A DNA stretch of 64,000 nucleotides from Albidovulum marisflavi (GCF_025751435.1 NZ_JAOWKY010000001.1:721001-785000), one strand, 5' to 3'; shown: positions 17,102-26,350, numbered from the stretch's first letter. Made by a program: numbers and translations. Notes: a model not told the origin generated them from the sequence alone.

Positions 17102-18718
17102 TTGGACGGGTTCGATTACATCATTGTCGGCGCGGGATCTGCGGGTTGCGTGCTGGCCGAAAGGCTGTCCGCGAACGGGCGCCACAGGGTGCTGGTGCTG
17201 GAAGCCGGCGGATCGGACCGCCGCTTCTATGTCAACCTTCCGTTGGGCTACGGCAAGCTGTTCTTCAACCCCGACGTCAACTGGATGTATCGGACCGAGC
17301 CCGATCCGGGGCTGGCGGGAACCCGCGATTTCTGGCCGCGTGGCAAGATTCTGGGCGGATCGAGCTCGATCAACGCGATGGTCTGGATCCGCGGACATCA
17401 GAGCGACTACGACGACTGGGAGGCAGAGGCGGGCGCCGACTGGGGTTGGAACGCGGCGCGCGAAGCCTATCGCGCGATCGAGGACAACGAGGCCGGGGGG
17501 AACGAGTTGCGCGGCGCAGGTGGCCCACTTTTCATCTCGGCCAACCGGCGCGACTTGCATCCGCTGGTCGACAGCTACGTCCGTTCCGCCGAGGCCGCCG
17601 GTCTGCCGAGGACGGAGGACTTCAATGGCGGCCAACAGGAAGGCGTCGGTATCTACCAGATGACGATAAAGGGGGCCCGCCGCAATTCGACGGCGCGTGC
17701 CTTCCTGCGCCCCGCGATGAAGCGCAAGAACGTGACTGTGCGGACCCATGCACACGCCACGCGCGTCCTGTTCGAGGGGCGGCGCGCGGTCGGGGTCGAG
17801 TACTACCATGCCGGCAAGCTGCACAAGGTCCGCGCCGGTCGTGAGGTGATCCTGTCGGGCGGCGCGATCAACTCGCCCCAGTTGCTGATGTTGTCGGGCA
17901 TCGGCCCGGCCGGGCACCTGAAGGACCACGGCATCGAGGTCTTGGCCGACCTTCCGGCGGTTGGACAGAACCTGAACGACCACCAGGGCATCAACTACAC
18001 CTGGCGGATGAAGGTGCCGACCTACAACGACCTTCTGCGCCCGTGGTGGGGCAAGGCGTTTGCGGGGATGAAGTACTTCATGGGCGGCGCGGGTCCGTTG
18101 GCCAAGTCGATCAACCACGCGGGCGGGTTCTTCCGCACCTCGCCTGACCTGCCGCGCCCGAACATGCAGCTTTACTTCCAGGCGTTCTCGACGCTGATCC
18201 CCCGCGACGGGGAACGGCCGCTGCTGACGCCCGATCCGTTCTCGGGGCTGTCGATCGGACTTTCGAATTGCCGTCCGACCAGCAGGGGTGAAATCACGCT
18301 GAATTCGGGCGATCCCTTCGCGGCGCCCAAGATCGTCGCCAACGCGTTTTCGACCAATCACGATGTCGACGAAATGCTGCTTGCGGTGAAGTTCCTGCGC
18401 CACATCGCGGCGCAGGATCCGATCCGCGGCCTGATTGCCGAAGAGCTGCGACCCGGTCCCGAGGTGCACACGGACGAGGATCTTATCGCCGATTTCCGTG
18501 CGCGATCGGGCACGGTCTTCCATCCGTCCTGCACCGTTCGCATGGGCCGCGATCCGGCGGCCTCGGCGGTCGATCCCGATCTGAAGGTCCGGGGTGTCGA
18601 GGGGCTCAGGGTCTGTGACGCGTCGGTCTTTCCCACGCTGATCGGCGGGAATACAAATGCGCCGTCGATTCTGACGGGATGGATCGGGGCGGGGCGGATC
18701 CTCAGGGACGCCGGTTGA
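17102..18718 (+). CDS. GMC-family FAD oxidoreductase (choline dehydrogenase-like)
   Basis: A 538-residue flavoprotein of the glucose-methanol-choline family. It starts with the ADP-binding motif VGAGSAGCVLAERL, has signature GGSSSINAMVWIRG (about 85-98) and the second signature SGGAINSPQLLMLSGIGP. The C-terminal catalytic region has FHPSCTVRMG (catalytic His) and NTNAPS. Relatives oxidise choline to betaine aldehyde or other alcohols to aldehydes. I chose a TTG start at 17102 because GGGGAG (17090-17095) is ideally spaced; a TTG at 17078 would place that site inside the gene. No betaine aldehyde dehydrogenase is adjacent, so true choline specificity is uncertain. Confidence 0.85.
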   Translation: MDGFDYIIVGAGSAGCVLAERLSANGRHRVLVLEAGGSDRRFYVNLPLGYGKLFFNPDVNWMYRTEPDPGLAGTRDFWPRGKILGGSSSINAMVWIRGHQSDYDDWEAEAGADWGWNAAREAYRAIEDNEAGGNELRGAGGPLFISANRRDLHPLVDSYVRSAEAAGLPRTEDFNGGQQEGVGIYQMTIKGARRNSTARAFLRPAMKRKNVTVRTHAHATRVLFEGRRAVGVEYYHAGKLHKVRAGREVILSGGAINSPQLLMLSGIGPAGHLKDHGIEVLADLPAVGQNLNDHQGINYTWRMKVPTYNDLLRPWWGKAFAGMKYFMGGAGPLAKSINHAGGFFRTSPDLPRPNMQLYFQAFSTLIPRDGERPLLTPDPFSGLSIGLSNCRPTSRGEITLNSGDPFAAPKIVANAFSTNHDVDEMLLAVKFLRHIAAQDPIRGLIAEELRPGPEVHTDEDLIADFRARSGTVFHPSCTVRMGRDPAASAVDPDLKVRGVEGLRVCDASVFPTLIGGNTNAPSILTGWIGAGRILRDAG

Positions 18719-18728
18719 GGGAAAAGGC

Positions 18729-20741
18729 ATGGCATATCTTCTGGGCGTCGATACCGGCGGTACCTACACCGACGCGGTGATCCTGAACGAGGCAGAGGAC
18801 CGCGTGATCGCCTCGGCAAAGTCGCTCACGACTCGGCCGGACCTGTCGCTGGGGGTCGGACGTGCCATTGACGCCGCCTTGGGTCAGGCCGGCATCGATG
18901 CGTCACAGGTCGGCATGGTCTCGCTTTCCACCACGCTTGCGACGAACGCGCTGGTCGAGGGGCAGGGCGGTCGCGTCGCGCTGATCTTCATCGGATTCGA
19001 GGCGGCAGAGCTTGCACGCGCGGGTCTGGAAGAGGCGATGAAGGGCGACCCGGTCGTGCGCATCGCCGGAGGCCACAACCATGCGGGCGCCGAGGCCACG
19101 GCGCTGGACATGGTCGCGGTCGAGGCCGCCGCACTGCGCCTTGGGCCGGAGGTCACGGGTTTTGCCGTCGCGTCTGCCTTCGCGACCCGCAACCCCGCGC
19201 ACGAGATCGCGGCGCGGGATGCCATCCGCAGTCTGGCGCATCGCCCGGTCACCTGTTCGCATGAACTGAGCGCGGGCCTGAACGGGCCCCGGCGCGCGTT
19301 GACGGCGGTGTTGAACGCCCGTCTGATCGGGATGATCGACGGGCTTATCACGGCGTGCGAGGCGCATATGGCCGCACGCGGAATCATAGCGCCGCTGATG
19401 GTCGTCCGGGGCGATGGCGCGCTGGTGTCCTCGAACCTCGCGCGCGAGCGGCCGATCGAGACGATCCTGTCCGGTCCCGCGGCCTCGATCGCGGGGGCAA
19501 GCTGGCTGTCCGGCGAAACCGAGGCGCTGGTCTCCGACATCGGCGGAACGACGACGGATGTCTGCCTGCTGCAGGACGGCAAACCCAAAATCGACCCCTT
19601 GGGCGCGCGGGTCGGTCCCTACCGCACCATGGTCGAGGCCGTGGCGATGCGGACGACGGGTTTGGGGGGCGACAGCGAGGTGCACCTGATCGACGGTCTG
19701 GAGACCAGCCTGAGACTGGGTCCGCGCCGCCTGATGCCGCTGTCCCTTGCGGCGCGCGACTGGCCCGAACTGGTCCACGGCGCGCTGGATTCCTGGCTGG
19801 GCACCGATATGGCCAGCGAACAGGATGGCCGGTTCGCGATCCCGATGTGGAAGGACGGCCCGCCCGCGGGTCTGGCCCCGCGCGAGGCGGCGGTCGCCGA
19901 ACGTCTGCTTGCCGGTCCGATGCGGGTTGTCGACGCGGTTCGCACCCGGCTTGAGTTTCCCGCGCTGATGAAGCTCGTGTCGCGGGGCGCAGTGATGATC
20001 GCGGGCGTCACGCCCTCGGACGCGGCCCACGTCCTTGGCCGGCTCGACAGCTGGGATGCCGACGCGGCGCGCAAGGGGCTGACCTTGTTCGCCAGGCGGC
20101 GGAATGGGCGCGGCGACCGGATCGCCCCGGCGCCCGAGGCGCTGGCGGGCCGCATCGTCGATCAGCTGACGCAGCAGACGGTCGAGTGCCTGCTTGAGGC
20201 AGCCTTCGCCGAGGACGGTGCAGCCTGGCCGCAGGAGGCGCCCGAGGTTCTGGCCCGCCACGCGCTGACGCGGGCCGCTTTCGCCGTGCATTCCGGCGTG
20301 GTTCGGCTGAACGCCAGCCTGGGCGTTCCGGTCATTGGGCTTGGCGCTTCTGCGCCGTCCTACTACGGCGCGGTGGGCGAGCGTGTCGGTGCCCGCATGA
20401 TCCTGCCAGAGCACGCGGGCGTCGCGAACGCCATCGGCGCCGTCGTGGGCCAGATCGCGATGCATTCCGAAGGGATTGTGACCAGCCCCGGCCCTGGCAT
20501 ATTTTCCGCGCATCTGCCCGCCGGCCCCGCCCGCTTTGCCGATCAATCGGCGGCCATCGCGGCACTTGAGGCGGCGCTGTCGGAAGAGGCGACCAGCCGC
20601 GCCCGCGCCTCGGGGGTCGAGGAGCTGCGGCTGACCGTCGACCGCGACATCCGGGAGATCGAGATCGAGGGCCAACCGATGTTCATCGAAGCACGGTTGA
20701 GGGTCACCGCCCAGGGGCGTCCGCGCATCGCTGTGGGCTGA
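18729..20741 (+). CDS. hydantoinase/oxoprolinase family protein (HyuA-like)
   Basis: A 670-residue ATP-dependent enzyme of the HyuA/5-oxoprolinase/acetone carboxylase-beta family. N-terminal LGVDTGGTYTDAV is the actin-like phosphate loop, with STTLATNAL, LSGPAASIAGA and DIGGTTTDV further on. Family members hydrolyse cyclic amides such as N-methylhydantoin or 5-oxoproline, normally with a HyuB partner. No HyuB-type gene follows; the next gene is on the opposite strand 16 bp away. The neighbouring sarcosine-type oxidoreductases make an N-methylhydantoin-like substrate plausible, but this is inference. Confidence 0.82.
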   Translation: MAYLLGVDTGGTYTDAVILNEAEDRVIASAKSLTTRPDLSLGVGRAIDAALGQAGIDASQVGMVSLSTTLATNALVEGQGGRVALIFIGFEAAELARAGLEEAMKGDPVVRIAGGHNHAGAEATALDMVAVEAAALRLGPEVTGFAVASAFATRNPAHEIAARDAIRSLAHRPVTCSHELSAGLNGPRRALTAVLNARLIGMIDGLITACEAHMAARGIIAPLMVVRGDGALVSSNLARERPIETILSGPAASIAGASWLSGETEALVSDIGGTTTDVCLLQDGKPKIDPLGARVGPYRTMVEAVAMRTTGLGGDSEVHLIDGLETSLRLGPRRLMPLSLAARDWPELVHGALDSWLGTDMASEQDGRFAIPMWKDGPPAGLAPREAAVAERLLAGPMRVVDAVRTRLEFPALMKLVSRGAVMIAGVTPSDAAHVLGRLDSWDADAARKGLTLFARRRNGRGDRIAPAPEALAGRIVDQLTQQTVECLLEAAFAEDGAAWPQEAPEVLARHALTRAAFAVHSGVVRLNASLGVPVIGLGASAPSYYGAVGERVGARMILPEHAGVANAIGAVVGQIAMHSEGIVTSPGPGIFSAHLPAGPARFADQSAAIAALEAALSEEATSRARASGVEELRLTVDRDIREIEIEGQPMFIEARLRVTAQGRPRIAVG

Positions 20742-20757
20742 TTGCGGCAAACGGCGC

Positions 20758-22263
20758 TCAGGCCGTCAGGCACCCGTCATGGGTTGCCCGTGTGCGGGCG
20801 AACAGCCCTTCGGCATGGGTCATCCGGTGGTCCAGCAGCCTTTGCGTCAGCGCAAGAAGCAGCGGGACCTGCGCCGGATCGGTTGCGAGGTTGCGCGCGT
20901 GCGGTCCCTCGCGCCGATCGAACAGCAGGGGTGGCAGGCCGCCGTTGAAATGGACCAGAACATGCGTCTCGGTCCGCAGGATCGCCAGGTTGCATCGCTC
21001 GGCGCCCAGGCCGAGCGAAGCTTCCCACACCGTCGGCTTCACAGGGTCGGCGTAATCCAGTTCCGACACCGTATGCGCGCGCCAGTCATCCGGCGCCGCG
21101 CCCGTCAGCAGCGGCAGAAGGCTGCGCCCGTCCATCGTCGGAGGGCGCGCCTGGCCTATCCAGTCAAGGATCGTCGGCGTTATGTCGATCGACTCGGTCG
21201 GCAGATCGGTCGCGATTCCGCGCGCGCGTCTGGCCCTTGGGTCGCGCAGGATCAGGGGAACGTGCCAGGCTGGCGCGTGATAGTGCATCTTTCCCCAACC
21301 GTGATGATCGCCCAGCATCTCGCCATGGTCGGCGGTCACGACGATCAGGGTTCGGTCGTATTGCCCGCTGTCCTTCAGCCAGGTCAGGATCCGCCCAAGG
21401 TGATGATCCACCTCGGCGGCAAGGCCAAGGTAGAGCGCGCGCAGGGTACGGACCGTGTCGTCCGTTGGTTCCAGGCCGGGGAAGCCCTCGACCATGTCGG
21501 ATGCCGTCGCGGCCGCAAGCGCCGGGGCGACGAAGGGGTGCGAGGCCATCGCCGCGCTGCGGCTTTCGGTCACCAGAGGCAAGGGAAGGCGGGCGGGATC
21601 GATCAGGCGGTTCCACGGCTCTGGCGCGACAAGCGGGGGATGGGGCCGCAGATAGGTCACATGCGCGAACCAGCCCGGACGGGTGGCACGAAGGTGGCTG
21701 ATCACCTGATCGGTCAAAAAGGCGGTGTCGCTGTCCTCGGCGCGGTAAAGGGCGGGGTCGGTGAGGTTCGGGCCGCTCTGGCGGAAGATGTCGGGATAGT
21801 CCGGCACGTCGTAGCCCCGGCTGATCAGGTGCGCGCGCCACGGCGTGCTCAGTTCCATCCGCATTTCGACAACCTCGTCGAAACCGGGAATCACCTGCTC
21901 ATAGGATTTCAGTGCCGGGTCGTTGGGGTGATGGATGCGGGGATCCTTGGCAATGTCGGTATAGCCGAACAGCAGCGGCTGATAGCCCGCCTTGCGCGCC
22001 TCGGTCGCCAGGTTTGGCTTGTCGTGCGGCAGCGGCGTTCCGTTGCGGACTGAGCGATGGTTCATCGCATATTGCCCGGTCAGCAGCGAAGCCCGCGCGG
22101 GTCCGCAGGGATTGGCGACCGAATGGTGATTGCGGAACGCCATCGCGTCCGCCGCGAGCGCACGGATGTTGGGAAGCACTGCATGATCGGCAAGCGCGCC
22201 CCAAAGACAGTCTGCGCGCAACTGGTCGATCACCACGAAAAGCACATTGTCCGGCTGCGTCAT
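20758..22263 (-). CDS. sulfatase / phosphonate monoester hydrolase family protein
   Basis: A 501-residue alkaline-phosphatase-superfamily hydrolase. The catalytic motif is NPCGPARAS, where C53 would be converted to formylglycine (C-x-P-x-R with R57). DQLRAD at 13-18 supplies metal ligands, and TADHGEMLGDHHGWGK carries the Asp/His pair of the second metal-site region. No signal peptide is visible, which fits the cytoplasmic phosphonate monoester hydrolase or choline-sulfatase-like group. I chose MTQPDN at 22263 with GAGGGGA upstream. It diverges from a DeoR gene across a 75-bp region with tandem repeats. A choline-O-sulfate or phospho-ester substrate would fit the neighbourhood. Confidence 0.85.
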   Translation of the reverse strand: MTQPDNVLFVVIDQLRADCLWGALADHAVLPNIRALAADAMAFRNHHSVANPCGPARASLLTGQYAMNHRSVRNGTPLPHDKPNLATEARKAGYQPLLFGYTDIAKDPRIHHPNDPALKSYEQVIPGFDEVVEMRMELSTPWRAHLISRGYDVPDYPDIFRQSGPNLTDPALYRAEDSDTAFLTDQVISHLRATRPGWFAHVTYLRPHPPLVAPEPWNRLIDPARLPLPLVTESRSAAMASHPFVAPALAAATASDMVEGFPGLEPTDDTVRTLRALYLGLAAEVDHHLGRILTWLKDSGQYDRTLIVVTADHGEMLGDHHGWGKMHYHAPAWHVPLILRDPRARRARGIATDLPTESIDITPTILDWIGQARPPTMDGRSLLPLLTGAAPDDWRAHTVSELDYADPVKPTVWEASLGLGAERCNLAILRTETHVLVHFNGGLPPLLFDRREGPHARNLATDPAQVPLLLALTQRLLDHRMTHAEGLFARTRATHDGCLTA

Positions 22264-22282
22264 CACGGGTTCCCCTCGCGAT

Positions 22283-22318
22283 TTATCGTGTGGTTTTATG
22301 TGTGGAAATATGTGTAAG
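22283..22318. repeat. three tandem imperfect 12-bp repeats, probable DeoR operator
   Basis: Units 22283-22294, 22295-22306 and 22307-22318 align with GTGTGG, GTGTGG and GTGTAA exactly 12 bases apart, each preceded by an A/T-rich TTAT-like block. They fill the divergent region between the sulfatase and the DeoR gene. Direct repeats of this kind are common operators for DeoR-family repressors. Confidence 0.6.
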
Positions 22319-22338
22319 TGTTTTCCCAGAGGGATTCC

Positions 22339-23124
22339 ATGCCGAAAAGCAAGCCGGTCAAGGCAACGCATCGCGAACATGAGTTTCTGGAAGTCCTGCG
22401 GCGTTACGGCGGATCGGCCCGCAACGCCGAAATCGCGCGCGCGCTGGACGTATCCGAGGAAACGGTGCGCCGGCTTGCAAAGCAGCTTGAGCGGGAGGGG
22501 CGCGCCGAGCGCATGCACGGCGGCACGCTGCTTGTCGGCGCAGAGCCGGGGTTTCATCAGCGCATCGCCCAGAACACCGATGGCAAGCGGCAGATCGCAG
22601 CCGCTGTCGCAGAGGAGATCCAGGACGGAATGTGCGTGTTCCTGGACGTGGGGACCACCACCAGCCTGACCGCCGAGGCGCTGAGGGAGCGGCATCGCCT
22701 GATGGTCGTCACCAATTCTCTGATGGCGGCGCAGGTCCTGGCAAACCACAACGACAACCGGGTGTTCCTGACCGGCGGCGAACTGGGTGGTGAAGAGCGC
22801 GGAAACTATGGCCCGCTGGCCGAGGCCGCCATTCGCGGCTTTTCCTTCGATGCGGTGATCCTGTCCGCGAACGGCTTGACGGAACGGACGGGCTTCACGG
22901 TCTTCAATCCGGCAGAGGCCAGCATCGCGCGGCTCGCCGCCAGCCGCGCGCGCCGCCGAATCGTCGGGGTCGACCATGAAAAGTTCGGTCGGCAGGCCCC
23001 GGTGGCGACGGTCGCGGCCGAAGACGTCGATCTGATGGTCAGCGACCGCGCCCCGCCAGAGCCGATCGCCCGCGCGCTCGCGCTGGCTGAAGTCGTCACC
23101 CTGATCGCCCGCAGGAAGGACTAG
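22339..23124 (+). CDS. DeoR-family transcriptional regulator
   Basis: A 261-residue repressor with an N-terminal helix-turn-helix (NAEIARALDVSEETVRRLAK, about residues 30-50) and a C-terminal sugar-phosphate-binding DeoR domain, recognised from DGMCVFLDVGTTT, VVTNSL and FLTGGEL. Such proteins usually respond to phosphorylated sugars or polyols. I chose the ATG at 22339 (AGAGGGA upstream) instead of a GTG at 22318. The following phosphatase gene starts 3 bases after its stop, so they form an operon, and the sulfatase gene diverges from the repeat-bearing promoter. Confidence 0.88.
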   Translation: MPKSKPVKATHREHEFLEVLRRYGGSARNAEIARALDVSEETVRRLAKQLEREGRAERMHGGTLLVGAEPGFHQRIAQNTDGKRQIAAAVAEEIQDGMCVFLDVGTTTSLTAEALRERHRLMVVTNSLMAAQVLANHNDNRVFLTGGELGGEERGNYGPLAEAAIRGFSFDAVILSANGLTERTGFTVFNPAEASIARLAASRARRRIVGVDHEKFGRQAPVATVAAEDVDLMVSDRAPPEPIARALALAEVVTLIARRKD

Positions 23125-23127
23125 CCC

Positions 23128-23898
23128 ATGGTTGCCCGCGCGACACTGGAAGATGCCATCGCGATCGCCAGGGCGGCCCGGCCCGTGGCGCTGTCCCATT
23201 TCCGTACCCGCCTCGGGGTCGAGTTCAAGGCGGATGAAAGCCCGGTGACCGTCGCAGACCGGGCTGTCGAGGCAGAGGTGCGCACGATCATCGCCGAAAG
23301 ATTTCCCGGCCACGGCATCTTCGGGGAAGAGCATGGAATCGAGGGCGCGGAACGCGATGACCTGTGGATCGTCGATCCGATCGACGGAACGCGCAGCTTC
23401 ATCACGGGCCATCCGCTGTTCGGCTTCCTTCTGGCAAAGCTGCACCGGGGCAAGCCGCAGCTTGCCGTTGTTTCCATCCCGCCGACAGGCGAGGTCTTTG
23501 CCGCAGAAAAGGGGCAGGGCGCCTTCCTGAACGGCGCGCCCATTCGCACCTCGGGCCGCACGGATGCCGAGGGAGCGTCGGTCTACATCAACGAGGGCGA
23601 AAAGATCTGGCGCGCGAATCGCGGCGTCTTTGCCCGCATCATGGAGTTTGGAAAGACGCGGCGGCTGTCCTATGACTGCTATCCCTACGGTCTTCTGGCG
23701 ATGGGTCACGCCGATGTCGTCATCGATTTCGACCTTCAGCCCTACGACTATCACCCCGTCGCCCTGCTGGTGGAAGAAGCCGGGGGCGTGATGACGGATT
23801 GGGAAGGACGCCCCCTGGGCATGGGCCAGAATGTTCCGGTCGTCGCAGCGGCGTCGGCAGAACTTCATGCAAGGGCGCTCTCCGTCATCCGGGGATGA
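23128..23898 (+). CDS. inositol monophosphatase family phosphatase (HisN-like)
   Basis: A 256-residue Mg2+/Li+-sensitive phosphatase. Metal-binding motifs are present: GEEHG, WIVDPIDGTRSFITG and the C-terminal YDYHPVALLVEEAGG. The family covers inositol monophosphatase, histidinol-phosphatase (HisN) and other small phosphate esters. Because it is cotranscribed with a DeoR regulator and next to an FAD/GcvT fusion gene, not with his genes, a catabolic sugar- or polyol-phosphate role is as likely as histidine synthesis. Confidence 0.85.
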   Translation: MVARATLEDAIAIARAARPVALSHFRTRLGVEFKADESPVTVADRAVEAEVRTIIAERFPGHGIFGEEHGIEGAERDDLWIVDPIDGTRSFITGHPLFGFLLAKLHRGKPQLAVVSIPPTGEVFAAEKGQGAFLNGAPIRTSGRTDAEGASVYINEGEKIWRANRGVFARIMEFGKTRRLSYDCYPYGLLAMGHADVVIDFDLQPYDYHPVALLVEEAGGVMTDWEGRPLGMGQNVPVVAAASAELHARALSVIRG

Positions 23899-23941
23899 CG
23901 GGCGGCACGACTTACACAAGGGTATCGACCGGGGAAGCGTC

Positions 23942-26350
23942 ATGCAGCAAGTCGCGCGGGTGGTGGTGATCGGGGGCGGGATCGTCGGCTGCGCGGTGTT
24001 GTATCATCTTGCCAGGGCGGGCTGGCGGGACCTCGTGCTTCTGGAACGGCAGGAGCTTACATCGGGATCAAGCTGGCACGCGGCGGGAAGCCTGTTCACG
24101 CTGACCCAGCCGAACCTGGCCGCCCAGATGCAGCTCTATTCCTTCCGCAGCTACAGGGACATCGAGCGTGAAAGCGGCCAGCCCGTCGGGTTTCACCTGA
24201 CGGGCGGGATCAGCATCTGCCGCAGCGAAGACGAGGTCCTGGCCCACACAAGGCTGCAATCCGCCTGCCGCAGGCTTGGCATCGAAAGCCATTTCCTGCC
24301 GCCCGAAGAAGCCGCGTCGCGTTGCCCGATCCTTGACGCCCGCCGCATGACCGCCGCGCTTTGGGAAGAGGAGGGCGGCCACGTCGATCCGGCCTCTGCG
24401 ACACAGGCCTTTGCCGCCGCCGCCCGAAAGCTGGGCGCGGTCATAGAACGGCAGACGCCCGTGACCGCAACCCGGCCGCGCGCGGACGGATCCTGGGACG
24501 TCGAAACCCCGCACGGCACGATTCATGCGGAACATGTCGTCAATGCCGCCGGGCTTTGGGCGCGGGAGGTGGGCCGGCTTGCGGGGGTCGAACTGCCGCT
24601 GATGCCGGTCGAGCATCACTACCTCGTGACCGAGACCATCCCCGAAATCGCCGCCCTTGGCTTCGAGTTACCGCAGATCAACGACAACGAGATCGGCTGC
24701 TATGCCCGGCAGGAGGGCAGGGGCCTGTTGTTCGGCGCCTACGAGGGACGCTGCACCCCTTGGTCGCGCGAGGGCACGCCCGCCGATTTCGGGCATGAGC
24801 TTCTGCCCGACGACCTGTCGCGCATGGACTGGAACTTCGAACAAGCGGTCGGGATGATGCCGTGCCTGGCCACGGCGGGCGTCAAGCGCGCGATCAACGG
24901 GCCGATGATGTTTTCCCCCGACCTTGCCCCGCTTCTTGGTCCGCATCCCGCGCTTCGCAACTATTTTTGCGCCAACGGCGTGATGACCGGCTTCAACCAG
25001 GGACCCGGCGTCGGCAAGATCCTGGCAGACTGGATCACCGAGGGCGATCCCGGTGTCGACGCCTTGTCCTGGGATGTCGCCCGCTTCGGAGACTGGGCTC
25101 CGGGCGCCTTCACCGAGGCGCGGGTGCGCTACTTCTACGAACACAGGTGCGAGCGCGGGTATCCCTTACAGGAAGTCGACGCGGGGCGCCCGGTCCGGCC
25201 GATGCCCATCCAAGACCGGCTTCACGAGGCCGGTGCGGTGTTCGGTTTCTCGTTCGGGAACGAACATGCGAACTGGTTCGCGCCACGTCCGGGGCAGCGT
25301 GATACCCTGACCTACCGCCAGCCGAACTGGTGGCAGCCCGTCGCGGACGAGGGGCGACGTATTCGCGAGGCGGCGGGGTTGATGGAGTACACGGCCCTGT
25401 CGAAATTCGAGGTCCGGGGGTCGGGCGCCGCCGCCTGGCTGGACCGGATCCTTGCGGGCCGACTGCCGGCAATCGGTCGCCTGACCCTGAACCCGATGCT
25501 GACCGAAGGGGGGCGCATCGCGGGCGATCTATCCGCCGCGCGGCTTGGACCCGACCGGTTCGTGCTGCTTGGATCGGACGCGATGCAACTTGCCTTCCTG
25601 CGCCGGTTCAGGCGCGACCTGCCGGCGACCGGCGTCGAAATCGTCAACCGCTCGGTCGATCTGGCGGGCCTGCACCTGTGCGGGCCTCTGTCGCGCGATG
25701 TGCTAACCGAGGTGACCGAGGGCGACCTGGACAGCGCGCGTTTTCCATTCCTGTCCGCAGCAGAAATGACCGTCGCGGGGGTGCCGGATGTGATCGTGCT
25801 GCGCGTGTCCTTCACGGGGGAACGCGGGTATGAGCTTTACATGCCACGCGACCGGCAGGCGCGGGTCTTCGATGCCTTGTTGGCCGCGGGGCGCGGGCGC
25901 GGATTGGCGCTGGTCGGCAGCCGCAGCCTGATGATGACGCGGCTGGAAAAGTCCTTCCCCGCCTGGGGGCTGGAGCTTTCGGCCGACTATACGCCCCAAG
26001 AAGCGGGACTGATGCGCCATGTCGCCGTGGACAAGGGCGACTTCGTCGGCCGCGCGGCACTAAGTGCGGGGCCGGTCCTGCGCGAGCGCATCGCCACATT
26101 CACCGTCGATGCGGGCGCAGATGCCGTCTGGGGCGGAGAGGCGATCTTTCTTGAGGGTGAGCCGGTGGGATATGTCACCTCGGGCGGTTGGGGTCCGGCG
26201 GTCGGGCAGCACATCGCCATGGGTTATGTCTTGCCTGACGCCTGGCACCACGACGCCCCCTACACGGTCGAGGTGCTGGGGCGCCACCGCGCGGCCGCCC
26301 TGCAACCCCGCCCGCTTTACGATCCCGAAGGCAAACGAATGCGCGCGTGA
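23942..26350 (+). CDS. FAD-dependent oxidoreductase-GcvT fusion, dimethylglycine/sarcosine dehydrogenase-like (3)
   Basis: An 802-residue third member of the family, with the FAD loop GGGIVG (11-16), SSWHAAG with H46 as the likely covalent flavin site, and a GcvT half from about residue 420. It is more divergent from the two copies at 9450 and 11964 than they look from each other. The start at 23942 gives the conserved N-terminus; in-frame codons upstream lie in the phosphatase gene. It follows the DeoR/phosphatase pair after 43 bp and may belong to that regulon. Its last 34 bases overlap the end of the converging aminotransferase gene. Confidence 0.86.
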   Translation: MQQVARVVVIGGGIVGCAVLYHLARAGWRDLVLLERQELTSGSSWHAAGSLFTLTQPNLAAQMQLYSFRSYRDIERESGQPVGFHLTGGISICRSEDEVLAHTRLQSACRRLGIESHFLPPEEAASRCPILDARRMTAALWEEEGGHVDPASATQAFAAAARKLGAVIERQTPVTATRPRADGSWDVETPHGTIHAEHVVNAAGLWAREVGRLAGVELPLMPVEHHYLVTETIPEIAALGFELPQINDNEIGCYARQEGRGLLFGAYEGRCTPWSREGTPADFGHELLPDDLSRMDWNFEQAVGMMPCLATAGVKRAINGPMMFSPDLAPLLGPHPALRNYFCANGVMTGFNQGPGVGKILADWITEGDPGVDALSWDVARFGDWAPGAFTEARVRYFYEHRCERGYPLQEVDAGRPVRPMPIQDRLHEAGAVFGFSFGNEHANWFAPRPGQRDTLTYRQPNWWQPVADEGRRIREAAGLMEYTALSKFEVRGSGAAAWLDRILAGRLPAIGRLTLNPMLTEGGRIAGDLSAARLGPDRFVLLGSDAMQLAFLRRFRRDLPATGVEIVNRSVDLAGLHLCGPLSRDVLTEVTEGDLDSARFPFLSAAEMTVAGVPDVIVLRVSFTGERGYELYMPRDRQARVFDALLAAGRGRGLALVGSRSLMMTRLEKSFPAWGLELSADYTPQEAGLMRHVAVDKGDFVGRAALSAGPVLRERIATFTVDAGADAVWGGEAIFLEGEPVGYVTSGGWGPAVGQHIAMGYVLPDAWHHDAPYTVEVLGRHRAAALQPRPLYDPEGKRMRA

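Noticed and set aside
17102..18718. betA with a complete choline-to-betaine operon
   Set aside because: No betaine aldehyde dehydrogenase (betB) or betI is adjacent; GMC specificity cannot be read from the sequence.
17069..18730. Long minus-strand open frame opposite the GMC oxidoreductase
   Set aside because: Same shadow effect; it has no recognisable motif and lies opposite a clear GMC enzyme.
20758..23943. Open frame of about 1060 codons on the minus strand reaching from the sulfatase through the DeoR and phosphatase genes
   Set aside because: The sulfatase family begins at 22263 with a good ribosome site; the extra 560 residues are antisense to two well-supported genes and show no family.
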